This document shows positions 1 to 8,064 of a stretch of 64,000 nucleotides of DNA, piece by piece. A program made the position numbers and the translations under genes. How positions within the stretch are numbered: position 1 is the stretch's first letter; each line of letters begins with the position of its first letter. The stretch is from Bog-473 sp963736525 (lineage in GTDB: Bacteria; Actinomycetota; Acidimicrobiia; Acidimicrobiales; RAAP-2): the NCBI GenBank assembly GCA_963736525.1, contig CAVTPF010000025.1:1-64000 (forward strand). The letters are read 5' to 3'. The notes beneath the pieces were generated by a model. That model was not told the origin of the DNA. It made no database searches and worked only from the letters and a program-made list of their open reading frames with translations.

Positions 1-34
1 CTTCGGGGCTACCCCGTTGGACGCCGGAGATCCA

Positions 35-412
35 CTACTGGTCGATGCTCGGAGGTACAACTGCCACTCCGGTGCCCTTCCCCATTTCGTATTCAACGAG
101 TTCAATCGCCTGATGGATGGTGGTCTCGTCGTCAACGGAGAGGTCGGCCAGGGCAGCTAGGTCTCGAAGCTCCATAAGCAGAGCCGTTTTATCGACCTGC
201 CAGGTCTGCTCTCCCACTGTGTGTAGTTGGGAAGCTGAAGTGCCTAAACGGCCAACAAGGCGAGTGTCCAAGAAAACTGTGTCTTGGGCCTCTGACCCCA
301 GGATGGCAACGAAGCCCGCCAAAGGCCAACTACGACCGGCACGGTAGTTGTGAGTCCATCTCCGGGATCGCTCAGGCTTACGCTTGAATATCACCCCCGT
401 AGCTTGCCCCAT
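35..412 (-). CDS. Hypothetical protein (element cargo)
   Basis: A 125-residue protein that I do not recognise. It begins with a basic stretch, has a central hydrophobic segment (PLAGFVAILG, residues 30-39) and an acidic, helical C-terminal half. The local base composition is less GC-rich than the terminase genes, as expected for accessory cargo. It is on the same strand as the rest of the element but separated by about 350 bases from the next supported gene, so it may have its own promoter. No domain assigned; the start is the first ATG. Confidence 0.45.
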   Translation of the reverse strand: MGQATGVIFKRKPERSRRWTHNYRAGRSWPLAGFVAILGSEAQDTVFLDTRLVGRLGTSASQLHTVGEQTWQVDKTALLMELRDLAALADLSVDDETTIHQAIELVEYEMGKGTGVAVVPPSIDQ

Positions 413-767
413 GCCAGATCGGCCCCTATCCCAGTTCGCCGGCTATGTGACACGGCCCTCACCGATACACGCCCTTCCGCTCCGTCGCCCTCGCCCATCG
501 TGAAGCAGGTGGCGAAGAACGAGGAGCACAACCTCGCGGCCCCTCAGTGGGCTTGCCGGTGCCCGAGCGCCCTCCGGAAAGGAGGGAAGACAGAGGACGC
601 CCGGCACCAGCGGTGGCTGGATCATTGCCGCCGACCGAGGTCGGGCCATTACCGACACCGATCCAGGAGGGTGCCGGCCGTCGGGGCGCCACGAGGGGGC
701 GAGACGCCACCGGCGGCCGGCGTGGACTACGACGCCCGAAGCAAAACATCGCAGTCCAGGACATGAG
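413..767. other. No gene supported
   Basis: Several overlapping open frames exist here on both strands, but all are Arg/Pro-rich, compositionally driven frames without a good ribosome-binding site. I see no RNA gene or clear repeat. Confidence 0.4.
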
Positions 768-1175
768 TCAGCCGAAGCGCGCGGCGGCGAGCGCCTCGAG
801 ATCCTGGGTGCTCAAGCTGGACATCGGTCCGTTGGGGTAGGCCTCGGGATGGGCTTGGGCCTCCGCGATCTTGGACTCGGCCTGCTCAACGCCAGCGGCG
901 AGCTTGCCCGCGAGGTAGCGATTGCGGGCGTCCGTGTCGCCCAGCGCTGCAGCGGATCCGTGCACGTCGGCCGACTCGGTGACGACCCGCGTCGACGCGG
1001 CCCTCGGCTTGGTCGTCATCGCGGTCGCGAGTGACTCCGCGGCGGCTTCCGTTATGTGGAACGTCTGGGCGGCGCGGCGGATGCCGTCAGGTCCGGTCCC
1101 GAAGCTGGTGAACATCCGGCGGATTGCCTCCACCTGGACGGGCTTGAGGCTGTTGAGTTCGTCGATGGTGCTCAT
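768..1175 (-). CDS. Hypothetical phage-type protein
   Basis: A 135-residue protein without recognised domain. The start is supported by a GAAAGGA Shine-Dalgarno sequence just upstream of the ATG. The sequence is helix-rich: an N-terminal region (residues 1-55) resembling a small helical bundle, then an Ala/Glu-rich stretch (residues 80-105) that could form a coiled coil. It lies 39 bases after the Ala-rich gene and probably shares a transcript with it and the terminase genes. Position downstream of terL would suit a virion or accessory protein, but no function can be assigned. Confidence 0.6.
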   Translation of the reverse strand: MSTIDELNSLKPVQVEAIRRMFTSFGTGPDGIRRAAQTFHITEAAAESLATAMTTKPRAASTRVVTESADVHGSAAALGDTDARNRYLAGKLAAGVEQAESKIAEAQAHPEAYPNGPMSSLSTQDLEALAAARFG

Positions 1176-1214
1176 TGGGGGTTCCTTTCGGGGGTTGGTT
1201 GGTGCGAGGTTGTG

Positions 1215-1955
1215 TCAGGCGGGCAGCGTCGGCGCGCCGTTGGCGAGCAACTTCAGGTTTTCGAGCAGGGCTTGCTGGCCCCCGAGATCCCGCACGGTTG
1301 GCAAGAGGATCGCTGCCAACTGACTGACCGCCCTACAGCTCGTCAGTTGGACGCCGTCGACAGATGGAGCGCCGTGGCGAGGGTCCTTGAATCGGGAGCG
1401 TCGTACTACGGGGGGCGCGAGCTCAGGGGCAGCCGGCGTCTGCGCCCCCGCGACGAATGGCGACGCGGCCGTTCCCCCTCGACGCTGAGGATTGAGACCG
1501 GTCCCAGCGACATACGTCGGCTCGACATTCGGCGCCACCTTCTCGAGATGGCGGAGGGACGTCGTGATGAATTCGTCATACGCGGCGGCGGCGGTGACGA
1601 GCTGTGGCAGCACGGCCTCGACGGTCCGAAGAGCGGCCACGACGTCCTGGGCCAGGACGGGCAGCCCTGCGAGGACCGCGTCGCACGCCTCATCCGCTCG
1701 GGCGGCCTTCGCGGCCTCCGCGAGGGCCGGGATCGCGGCGACTGCCCCCTCGTGGGCGAGGGCGGCGTGCTGGGCCGCAGCGTCGGCCGCGGCGATGTCG
1801 GCCGCGCTGATCTTGGCGCTCCCTCGGCCGCCGGCCCGGACCTTCGCACGGAGGTCCGCGGCGTCGTCCGTCGCTCCCTGCGCGGCTGCGTGGGTGCTCT
1901 CTTTGGCGGCGTGTGCCGCCGCGAGGGCCGCCTCGGCGTCGGTCAGTGCTTGCAT
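1215..1955 (-). CDS. Ala-rich helical protein of unknown function
   Basis: A 246-residue protein starting at the ATG with AAAGGAC about 11 bases upstream. A longer open frame runs upstream, but it overlaps the HTH gene in another frame and lacks a ribosome-binding site. Residues 1-120 are extremely Ala-rich and predicted as long helices or coiled coil; residues 150-190 are Pro/Arg-rich and look flexible; the C-terminus is helical. The start overlaps the 3' end of the preceding gene by 13 bases, so the two are probably translationally coupled. A structural or scaffold-like role is conceivable, but nothing in the sequence proves it. Confidence 0.55.
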   Translation of the reverse strand: MQALTDAEAALAAAHAAKESTHAAAQGATDDAADLRAKVRAGGRGSAKISAADIAAADAAAQHAALAHEGAVAAIPALAEAAKAARADEACDAVLAGLPVLAQDVVAALRTVEAVLPQLVTAAAAYDEFITTSLRHLEKVAPNVEPTYVAGTGLNPQRRGGTAASPFVAGAQTPAAPELAPPVVRRSRFKDPRHGAPSVDGVQLTSCRAVSQLAAILLPTVRDLGGQQALLENLKLLANGAPTLPA

Positions 1956-2356
1956 CGCTTGTTGTCCTTTCGTGCGGTCACCGATTCGGCGCAGACTCGC
2001 CACGCCCGCGGGCCTCGCTCGCCGTGCAACGTCCCGCGCTTGAGCAGACCCGTTATGGCCTGCGGGGTGATCTTCAGTTCGTCGGCTGCGTTGGAAACGG
2101 TCATCGACCGCCACTCGACCACCTCGCAATGGGGAGTGTCCACATTCGCAAGGTCAGACGAAACATCCGAAACCCTTTTATTGGCCCACGCCGCGCCGAT
2201 CGCGTCCATCAGCTCGACCGTGGCCACTGTGTCGGGCGAAACGTGCGCCCGATCGTTCTGCGCGGCCTTCAGGTCGCGGAGCGCGCCGTGTCGGAGGTCA
2301 GCTGCCACCTCGGCCGAGATGAAAAGCCCGGCGCCGGGGATGAATAGGGGCCTCAT
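1943..2356 (-). CDS. HTH DNA-binding protein downstream of terL
   Basis: A 137-residue protein whose ATG overlaps the terL stop codon (ATGA), implying coupled translation. Residues 85-125 (VSNAADELKITPQAITGLLK and following) look like a helix-turn-helix of the excisionase/HTH_17 type, with a small wing around GERGPRAWRV. The N-terminal half has no recognised domain. An HTH protein directly after the large terminase subunit is unusual, because the portal gene normally follows. It may control late genes or reflect a rearranged packaging module. Confidence 0.6.
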   Translation of the reverse strand: MRPLFIPGAGLFISAEVAADLRHGALRDLKAAQNDRAHVSPDTVATVELMDAIGAAWANKRVSDVSSDLANVDTPHCEVVEWRSMTVSNAADELKITPQAITGLLKRGTLHGERGPRAWRVCAESVTARKDNKRCKH

Positions 2357-3960
2357 ACGAACGGGCTCGGCTTCGTCTTGCCGCGCGTAGCGGCCAGCTT
2401 CTCGTCTTCGTCGTCCCGGTGAACGCTGTCGGGCATGGCCGAGTTGCCGCCGAACGCGTAGCCACCAAATACGGGTACGGGGTTGGCAATCGTCCCGGCC
2501 GCTCGTGCGTGGGCCAAGGCGACGCGGAAATCTTCCTCTCGGAGCTCATCGCTGCCGTACAGCAAGGGGAGCCCGCCAGTCGGCGGCCGGCCCTGACTCT
2601 CCACGGCCCCGAGAGCGGCCATGGCCAGGGCGATGACGACGTCGACCTTGTGCGAGGTCTTCTCCTTGCTGATCTTCCAACCGCGACTCGACTCAACGGC
2701 CACAGAGCGCGACACGGCCAGCCGGACGTCCTTGTCGGGATACACGGTCAAGTTCCGGTGCTTGATCAGCTCGTAGAGGCCCGTCCCCATTTCCTCGAGA
2801 CGGCCACTGGTCTGCGGGTATTCCTCCATCGGCAGCCCGGCTTTTATCAATCGCTGCGAAACCGATTGCAGCTGGTAGGGGTCGAAGAGCACGCGCTGGA
2901 CCCGGAATCTGTCCCGAAGCTCCAACATGCTCTGTTCGACGGTCGCCTCGAAGTCCAGCGGCGACCGCTTCGACGGTTGAAAGATGCGATGCCAGACGAG
3001 TCGGACCCTCTTTGTCTCACCGTCAAACGCGCACGCCACGATGGCCGTCTGGTCGTGCTTGACTGAGCCGTCCACGCCGACCCAGACCTTGAGTCCTTTG
3101 TCGGCGAGTACAGGCCGCGCGTCGCGATCGACGCACGCATCCCACCAGTCCATATCGACGAAAGAAGATTCGCTCGTGACGAACCGGTTCTCGATCATGC
3201 GGATGTAAGCGTTGGGCCTGAGCTGCTCGCGCATCTGCTCGAGCCATTCCTCGGTCTGCCACGGCGCGACCGGGCGGTGGTGCCAGGCCATGACGAGGCC
3301 CTTCGCCCGGAACAGGCTGTCGTCGACCTTCTTGCCCTTCCGGCCCCGCTTGTAGAGCTCCTCAAGCAGCGTGGACTCGCCTTCGAACCCCGCGTACGTC
3401 GTCGTCAGGCGAGCGGCCACCTGGCGGGTGGGAGGCGGCACCATTTCGTCCCAGAGCCGGCGTGAGCGCTCGGTGGTGTAACCCCACAGTTCGTCGAAGC
3501 ACACAAAGTGGGCGTTGCTGCCGGCCGCGCCCGCATATTCAGTCGCTATCGCCTCAATGGTCGCTCCGGTAGAGAACGTGATCCGCTTGCCGGTGATCGT
3601 GGCCGAGTGGCGCAGCATCGGTGACGCCCGGACGATCTTGCAGATGGCGTCGAAGACACGCCCCTGTGCCTGCTCGAGGTCGTTCGCCACCACGTAGCCC
3701 TCGCCGTGGCGGCCGGCGAGCACCACGACGACGTAGATCATGCACATGGCGCCAAGGGCCGTCTTTCCGGACTTTTTCGGCGCCCCGTAGAGGAGCTCGG
3801 GCGCGGGCAGCCGACCGTCATCGCCGATGGTCAGCGCAGCACGGAGGAAGGCGATCTGAGCGCGGTAGAGCTGGAACGGCTGGTTGGTCTCAGGGTCGAC
3901 CAGGCATTCGGTGATGAACGCCACCGGATCACGTCGGTAGCGGTCCAGGTCCTCAGTCAT
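2353..3960 (-). CDS. terL: Phage terminase large subunit
   Basis: A 535-residue packaging motor. The N-terminal ATPase has a Walker A GAPKKSGKT at residues 59-67 and Walker B VCFDE at 153-157. The C-terminal RNase H-fold nuclease shows the expected acidic residues: VGVDGS (D297), VLFDPYQ (D360) and a later KVDVVIALAMA. Length suits the family. The ATG at 3960 is chosen because the homologous N-terminus starts there; the upstream in-frame extension overlaps terS in another frame. It overlaps terS by 8 bases and the following HTH gene by 4. The motor and nuclease motifs are intact, so the protein is likely functional for cutting and translocating DNA into proheads, which must be encoded elsewhere. 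Confidence 0.93.
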   Translation of the reverse strand: MTEDLDRYRRDPVAFITECLVDPETNQPFQLYRAQIAFLRAALTIGDDGRLPAPELLYGAPKKSGKTALGAMCMIYVVVVLAGRHGEGYVVANDLEQAQGRVFDAICKIVRASPMLRHSATITGKRITFSTGATIEAIATEYAGAAGSNAHFVCFDELWGYTTERSRRLWDEMVPPPTRQVAARLTTTYAGFEGESTLLEELYKRGRKGKKVDDSLFRAKGLVMAWHHRPVAPWQTEEWLEQMREQLRPNAYIRMIENRFVTSESSFVDMDWWDACVDRDARPVLADKGLKVWVGVDGSVKHDQTAIVACAFDGETKRVRLVWHRIFQPSKRSPLDFEATVEQSMLELRDRFRVQRVLFDPYQLQSVSQRLIKAGLPMEEYPQTSGRLEEMGTGLYELIKHRNLTVYPDKDVRLAVSRSVAVESSRGWKISKEKTSHKVDVVIALAMAALGAVESQGRPPTGGLPLLYGSDELREEDFRVALAHARAAGTIANPVPVFGGYAFGGNSAMPDSVHRDDEDEKLAATRGKTKPSPFV

Positions 3961-4429
3961 CGCCGCCGGTCCCCTCCGTCTCTGTGGCCCCGACGGCATG
4001 CTTCTTGGCGGCATCCGCCAGCCGGTCGACCAGGGATGAGGCCCGGTCGATCGCAGTGCCCGCGACGACGGACATGAGGACCGCATGACCTGCGGGTGTC
4101 AGTCCGAACTGCTGGGCGATCTTGAGAGCCGAGTTCGCCAGCGTCGCCAGCGTCTCGTAATGGCGGGGCGGGACCGTCTCACCAGCAGCGGAGCGTTCGG
4201 CGATGCTGCGAGCGAATCGCCGTCGGGCAGCCACCAGCTGGCAGTAAGACTCGAGTTCGAGTTGGTATCTGGGGGCGGCCAGTTCCGGCGCTGCCTCGAC
4301 GAGCTGGACGGCCAGTTCCTTGGCGTCGGCAGCCACGAGAGTCGGCGAATAGCCGCCGTGGCGCAAAGCGACGGTGTTGCCGGGCTCGAAGTCGGGGTGC
4401 CTCGGCGAGTGGCCAGGTCGACACGTCAT
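3953..4429 (-). CDS. terS: Phage terminase small subunit
   Basis: A 158-residue protein. The segment after residue 11 (PDFEPGNTVALRHGGYSP) is typical of actinophage small terminase subunits, followed by a helical region that would form the oligomerisation core (about residues 35-130) and an acidic tail ending in TEGTGGDD. Small subunits recognise the packaging site and regulate TerL. The ATG at 4429 overlaps the stop of the 36-codon ORF (ATGA), with GGGGTGGGG just upstream as a possible ribosome-binding site. The terL start overlaps its 3' end, giving a compact packaging pair. Confidence 0.75.
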   Translation of the reverse strand: MTCRPGHSPRHPDFEPGNTVALRHGGYSPTLVAADAKELAVQLVEAAPELAAPRYQLELESYCQLVAARRRFARSIAERSAAGETVPPRHYETLATLANSALKIAQQFGLTPAGHAVLMSVVAGTAIDRASSLVDRLADAAKKHAVGATETEGTGGDD

Positions 4430-4536
4430 TTCCCCACCCCCACGCGGCTTTGCCGCAACTTCCGCTGCTGCTTTCCGCTGGCCGCTGAACCGCGACGGCG
4501 AGGTCGGCGAGGCGCGGAGTTCCGTCTGGGACTCAT
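4426..4536 (-). CDS. 36-residue basic coupled ORF
   Basis: A short frame of 36 codons with a perfect AGGAGG-type ribosome-binding site 4 bases before its ATG (AGGAGGTCCAATG). The ATG overlaps the stop of the SWIM gene (ATGA) and its own stop overlaps the terS ATG (ATGA). The product is strongly basic (about one third Arg/Lys), starting MSPRRNSAPRRPRRRGS. It could be a real nucleic-acid-binding micro-protein, or a leader whose translation delivers ribosomes to terS, which has only a weak site of its own. No homolog recognised. Confidence 0.5.
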   Translation of the reverse strand: MSPRRNSAPRRPRRRGSAASGKQQRKLRQSRVGVGK

Positions 4537-4895
4537 TGGACCTCCTGGGTGACTTGCTGCACCGCAGCCACGTGATGGCAGGCCATGTCTTGGCAGCTGC
4601 AACACCAGCCATCAATCGCCGGCCCACCGGTGACGTCCCAAATCCCCTGGCCGTCGCAAACCCGGGCAACGGTGACGTGCTCGGTGCTAACGACGAGGTG
4701 GACGCCGTCGACCGCGAGCTCTTCGCGACGCCCACGCTCGGCTGCAGCCACGAGGCGCTGGTCGTCCGTCATGGAGACCAGCAGGGCGCGGAAGGTCGCC
4801 TCGGGCCTGGAAGCGTTAGCGCGACCGAACTGCTCGAACTCGTCCGGTGTCAGCGTCGCCGTGGTCGGTACGACGGGGTGCGGGCCATCGCTCAT
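4533..4895 (-). CDS. SWIM-type zinc finger protein
   Basis: A 120-residue protein. Residues 97-108 carry the CxCx4CxH signature of a SWIM zinc finger (WCCSCQDMACHH), preceded by a beta-rich segment (AVDGVHLVVSTEHVTVARVC) as in other SWIM domains. SWIM modules bind DNA or protein partners. The domain is small and alone, without a helicase or nuclease attached, as is common in actinobacterial mobile elements. It follows the resolvase by 16 bases and is coupled to the 36-codon ORF, so it belongs to the transcript running into the terminases. Role unknown; a DNA-recognition partner for replication or packaging is plausible. Confidence 0.65.
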   Translation of the reverse strand: MSDGPHPVVPTTATLTPDEFEQFGRANASRPEATFRALLVSMTDDQRLVAAAERGRREELAVDGVHLVVSTEHVTVARVCDGQGIWDVTGGPAIDGWCCSCQDMACHHVAAVQQVTQEVQ

Positions 4896-4911
4896 GGCGA
4901 CACCGGATGCC

Positions 4912-5559
4912 CTATGCCCGGGCGAGAACCGCCTTCACAGTGCTGGCATGCCACTGCGCGCCGCCCTGCGCCGTCGGGATGGCGTCGTCGTTGAGCCGCT
5001 GGGCGATCGACCGCAGGCTGTGGCCGGCATCGTGCTCCCGCTTGATCCTGGCGACCACCCGGTCTGGCGTCGTCGCGGGACGACCGAGCTGCACGCCGGC
5101 CGCCCGCTTCGCAGCGAGGCCAGCCTTCGTCCGCTCGCCGATGATCTCCCGCTCGTACTGGGCAAACTGCATGAGGACCCCGGCAACCATCCTGCCCGAA
5201 GCCGTGGTCATGTCGAGATCCATGTCCAGGACGACGATCGCCCACTTGTCGGCCTGTGCCTCGGCCAGCAGGTTGCCGAAGTCGATCACCGACCGGCTGA
5301 GACGGTCGAGCTTGGCCACGACCAGCGCCTCCGCGGCGCCAGCCAGGATCAGCGCCTTGGCGGCGGCCAGGCCCTCGCGGCCCTTCGTGGACTTGGCCGA
5401 GACGCCAGCGTCCTCGAGGATCGTGACGAGGACCCAGCCCCGTCGCCGGCACTCGGCTTCGATCGCCGCACGCTGCGCAGCCAGGCCGGCGCCGCTGTCG
5501 GCCTGCTCCTGCGTGCTGACTCGCACGTACCCGACGACCTTCGTTCCCTCTGGGCTCAT
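4912..5559 (-). CDS. Serine recombinase, resolvase/invertase type
   Basis: A 215-residue small serine recombinase. The catalytic Ser is in GYVRVSTQEQ; the arginine-containing motif KLDRLSRS and the helix E region (QFAQYEREIIGERTKAGL) are present; a C-terminal HTH spans about residues 165-210 (HSLRSIAQRLNDD). The length fits resolvases and invertases rather than large integrases. The start chosen is the ATG at 5559; a TTG 18 bases upstream lies inside the promoter palindrome. The gene probably resolves multimers or sets orientation in the element, since integration is served by the separate tyrosine integrase. Its promoter suggests autoregulation. Confidence 0.88.
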   Translation of the reverse strand: MSPEGTKVVGYVRVSTQEQADSGAGLAAQRAAIEAECRRRGWVLVTILEDAGVSAKSTKGREGLAAAKALILAGAAEALVVAKLDRLSRSVIDFGNLLAEAQADKWAIVVLDMDLDMTTASGRMVAGVLMQFAQYEREIIGERTKAGLAAKRAAGVQLGRPATTPDRVVARIKREHDAGHSLRSIAQRLNDDAIPTAQGGAQWHASTVKAVLARA

Positions 5560-5565
5560 ACCCGT

Positions 5566-5608
5566 ACTGTACAACAAATGACCGTATGTTGCAAGGTATT
5601 TGTTGTAC
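5566..5608 (-). promoter_or_regulatory. Resolvase promoter overlapped by an 11-bp inverted repeat
   Basis: Perfect arms GTACAACAAAT (5569-5579) and ATTTGTTGTAC (5598-5608) are separated by 18 bases. Reading leftward, a TTGCAA -35 (5589-5594), a 17-base spacer and a TACAGT -10 (5566-5571) place the start point about at the ATG, six bases past the -10, which suggests a leaderless mRNA. The arms flank the -35 and touch the -10, so a bound protein would block transcription. It could be an operator, or a recombination (res) site bound by the resolvase. Confidence 0.6.
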
Positions 5609-5718
5609 GGCTTCTGACCTGCGGATTCGCGAGGGCCGACTGACGGCTTCGCGCGGGGGGTCTTGCGGATCAGGCACAGCTGGCTCCCAGGTGCACGGGC
5701 GCTGGTGAATGAGGGTCA

Positions 5719-5895
5719 TCAGTTCGTCCTCGCCTTTATGGCGCGGAGCACGGGGCACCAGGTGTCGTGATGGACGGTGAGCGAGTGCACTCCCGGCGCC
5801 ACCGTCGTGACGGTCTGGTAGGCGTCGCACTGGTCGCAGCCGCCCGGGATTTGCTGGCCTTGGATCTGGCCGAAAAGGTCCTCGAACGGATTCAT
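5719..5895 (-). CDS. 58-residue Cys/His micro-protein
   Basis: The ATG lies in the overlap with the repA-like stop codon (ATGA). The protein has a CxxC pair (C20, C23), a HH pair (42-43) and a third Cys (C47) in HHDTWCPVL, so it could hold one metal ion. Related short proteins with a PGGCxxCDA core occur, to my recollection, in actinobacterial integrative elements, but the function is not known. A longer in-frame start 12 codons upstream would overlap the RepA gene further and is less likely. Confidence 0.6.
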   Translation of the reverse strand: MNPFEDLFGQIQGQQIPGGCDQCDAYQTVTTVAPGVHSLTVHHDTWCPVLRAIKARTN

Positions 5896-7289
5896 GCAGC
5901 ATCTCCAGTCGGGTCGGCCCCTGGGAGACATAGACCACTGTCCCGACCGTCCCCACTGGGGACAGGGGAGGCATGGTCTTTTATGTGTGTGTGACTGATA
6001 GTTGGGACAGTTGGGACTGTCGTCACTGTCTCCAGGGCGACGTCCCCATTGGTCACACGCTGGAGATCAGCCGGGAGAGTCCAGACGGTGGTCCTTGGAA
6101 AGCCCTCGGCAGCGAACTTCATCCGGAGCTTGGCGGCGGCACGCTTGAGGTTGCGGTCGCTGTGGCCTTGCTTGGCGCCGGCACTCTTCACGATCGACGA
6201 CGCCTTGGATCCGCCGACTGAGTTCAGGTAGTCCTCGAGCCACGCCGCCGCCTCGTCGACCGCGGACATACCGTCCATCCCGCCCTCGCTGAGGGCGAAG
6301 ATGACCTCGTCCACCGAGCGGTCGGCGTCGCCCTGCCATTCCACCCTGCCGGTCCACACTTCGCCCTCGAGGGTCTCTGCGACCTTCTGCCCGACGATCT
6401 GGTAGCGGTAGGCCGGCATGTCGTCCTTCGAGCCCAGGTTGTTCTTGGCGAGGCCGAACGTGCATGTACCGTCCTCAGGGTTCCGGACTGCCATCAGTAC
6501 GGCCCGGGCGACGGACCCGAAGGCGCGGCTGCCCATGATCGAGTTCAGGGCGTCACCGCTGCCCGACTTGTTGACGTGAATGATCCCGAGCACCGAGATC
6601 CCGGCTCGCTTGGCGAAAGCGGTCAGCGGCTCGAGCGCGATCCGCACCTCCGCGTCCTTGTGGGAGTCCAGCTGGGCGCTCAGCCGCGACATCAGCGGGT
6701 CGAGGAGCAGCATCGCCGCGTCGGACTTCTGCACCACCTCGAAGAGGCCGGAAATGTCTGACGGGAGGGTCAATAGGCCATCGAAGCCATCCTCCGTCTT
6801 GACGTCGATACGAAACACCTTGTTCAGATCAGCGCCGGCAGCCATCAGCCTCGGGACGATTGTGTGCTCCCAGCTGTCCTCGGTTGCCGCGACCAGTACT
6901 GACCGCGGCTCGTGCAGAAATCGGCCTTTCATCGTGCCCGTGGTGATCCACGCGGCCAGCGTGTAGGCGATCGTCGATTTGCCGATGCCTTCGCGCCCGG
7001 CCAACAAGGTCAACTCCCCCAGCGGAATCCGGTCTTTCCAGAGCCAGTGAACCGGCTTCACGGTGATCGACGACGCTGGAACGAGCTCGACGTGGCGCGT
7101 CAGCGGCTCAGCAGGACTCGGCGCCGCGCGGTTCTCGGACCGCCGCTGCTCTTCTTCCAGGTCTTTGCGCCGCTTGAACTCGGCCTGGATCGCGTCGATA
7201 TCGCTGGTTTCGTGTGCCTGCGACAAGAGGCGCAGCAGTTCGGGTTTTCTGTATTCGGCGAGGTCGCCCATTTCGAGGCGCGCGCTCAC
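5892..7289 (-). CDS. RepA-like RecA-fold ATPase (AAA_25) with C-terminal winged helix
   Basis: A 465-residue protein starting at a GTG that overlaps the previous stop (GTGA). The RecA-fold core has Walker A GREGIGKST (residues 98-106) and a Walker B AAMLLLDP near residue 205, and a sensor-like LGIIHVNKSG follows. Around residues 345-410 there is a winged-helix-like region, as in many phage and plasmid helicases of the RepA/AAA_25 group. The last 45 residues are Thr/Pro/His-rich and probably disordered. Likely role: helicase or origin activator for the element. It sits between the HTH genes and the resolvase, and the three long repeats upstream are the obvious candidate target. Confidence 0.8.
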   Translation of the reverse strand: MSARLEMGDLAEYRKPELLRLLSQAHETSDIDAIQAEFKRRKDLEEEQRRSENRAAPSPAEPLTRHVELVPASSITVKPVHWLWKDRIPLGELTLLAGREGIGKSTIAYTLAAWITTGTMKGRFLHEPRSVLVAATEDSWEHTIVPRLMAAGADLNKVFRIDVKTEDGFDGLLTLPSDISGLFEVVQKSDAAMLLLDPLMSRLSAQLDSHKDAEVRIALEPLTAFAKRAGISVLGIIHVNKSGSGDALNSIMGSRAFGSVARAVLMAVRNPEDGTCTFGLAKNNLGSKDDMPAYRYQIVGQKVAETLEGEVWTGRVEWQGDADRSVDEVIFALSEGGMDGMSAVDEAAAWLEDYLNSVGGSKASSIVKSAGAKQGHSDRNLKRAAAKLRMKFAAEGFPRTTVWTLPADLQRVTNGDVALETVTTVPTVPTISHTHIKDHASPVPSGDGRDSGLCLPGADPTGDAA

Positions 7290-7474
7290 GACTCAGCCCG
7301 CCGATATCTGCGAAAGAATCCGACCGTCGGCTGGGACCCGGCTAGGTAGATATCCGCGAGTCGTTCGATGCCCTCTGGCGTCAACTCGCGCCGGGCCCGG
7401 GCCTCGGGCGAGCGGTACTCGATGGCAGCCGCGAGGTCGCGGAGTGTCTTGGGGCTGAGACTGGCCAGTGTCAC
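7286..7474 (-). CDS. 62-residue hypothetical protein
   Basis: Starts at a GTG that overlaps the stop of the HTH gene (GTGA), with AGAGGAAAG upstream, and ends overlapping the RepA-like start (GTGA). The chain is mostly helical and charged (ASLSPKTLRDLAAAIEYRS, then RRELTPEGIERLADIYLAG) and ends RRYRRAES. It is sandwiched in the replication operon by two 4-base overlaps, so it is certainly translated with its neighbours if they are expressed. No domain recognised. Confidence 0.6.
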   Translation of the reverse strand: MTLASLSPKTLRDLAAAIEYRSPEARARRELTPEGIERLADIYLAGSQPTVGFFRRYRRAES

Positions 7475-7692
7475 GACACTTTCCTCTCGTGTCGGGTGCC
7501 GTCGTACGTCCGTGACCGCGCGTCGCCGGGTTCGTTGGCCCATTCCTCAAGCCGGACGTCGGAGATGACGAGTCGCCGGCCGATCCGCTTGACCGGGAGA
7601 TGACCCTCGCGTGCCAGTCGATACAGCGTCTCGGCGCTCGGGACTCCACCGAGGTGGTCCGACGCCTGGCGCATGGAAAGAAAGCGGGCCAT
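7471..7692 (-). CDS. Excisionase/AlpA-like HTH protein
   Basis: A 73-residue protein with the HTH_17 (MerR-like) pattern: RQASDHLGGVPSAETLYRLA, then HLPVKRIGRRLVISDVRLEEWA. These proteins bind att sites as directionality factors or act as AlpA-type activators. It is the second of two such genes, 97 bases after the first, and overlaps the next gene by four bases. A purine-rich GGGACC region precedes the ATG. Which of the two is the true excisionase cannot be told from sequence. Confidence 0.75.
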   Translation of the reverse strand: MARFLSMRQASDHLGGVPSAETLYRLAREGHLPVKRIGRRLVISDVRLEEWANEPGDARSRTYDGTRHERKVS

Positions 7693-7789
7693 GGGACCTC
7701 CGGGGTCGGGACGCGAAGCAGCGCCCGAACCGGCCGTGGCCGGGGGCGCTGAAAAAGGGTGGAGCTGGCGGAACTGAGGGACCGGGCGG

Positions 7790-7993
7790 TTAGCGAGCCT
7801 TCTCAGCCAGTTCCTTGGCGAAGCGGTCCAACTCTTCGACCGGGATCAGACGCCGGCCTCCGAACCGCACAGAGCGCAGCGTGCCATTCTCGAGCATCAG
7901 GTAGACCGTCGATCGGCTGAGGCCCAGGACTTCGTGGGCCTGACTGACCCCAACGAATCGGGCGTCGGGCGCGATCTCGATGGGGCTGGTCAT
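7790..7993 (-). CDS. Small HTH (excisionase-type) DNA-binding protein
   Basis: A 67-residue protein with an ideal GGAGGAA ribosome-binding site 6 bases before the ATG at 7993; longer in-frame starts lack this. The HTH_17 pattern VSQAHEVLGLSRSTVYLMLE is followed by the wing LRSVRFGGRRLIPVEELDRFA. It opens the replication transcript, downstream of the terminator-like hairpin and the long repeats, so it could bind those repeats as regulator or excisionase. Confidence 0.78.
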   Translation of the reverse strand: MTSPIEIAPDARFVGVSQAHEVLGLSRSTVYLMLENGTLRSVRFGGRRLIPVEELDRFAKELAEKAR

Positions 7994-8064
7994 GGTTGAT
8001 TCCTCCATGGGGGAAGCCGGAGCGGGCGGACAGTGGACGCAATGCGTCCCGAACGAGAGGCATG

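Noticed and set aside
1056..2390. Long plus-strand open frame opposite the Ala-rich and HTH genes
   Set aside because: Arg/Gly-rich antisense frame with no ribosome-binding site; the minus-strand genes have overlaps and start signals that explain the region.
4892..5719. Open frame of about 276 codons overlapping the resolvase on the same strand in another frame, with a TGATG overlap to the Cys/His micro-protein
   Set aside because: All but the first 45 codons lie over the resolvase and translate to Gly/Arg/Pro-rich sequence. Only the first part looks mildly coding, and no stop or frameshift signal separates it.
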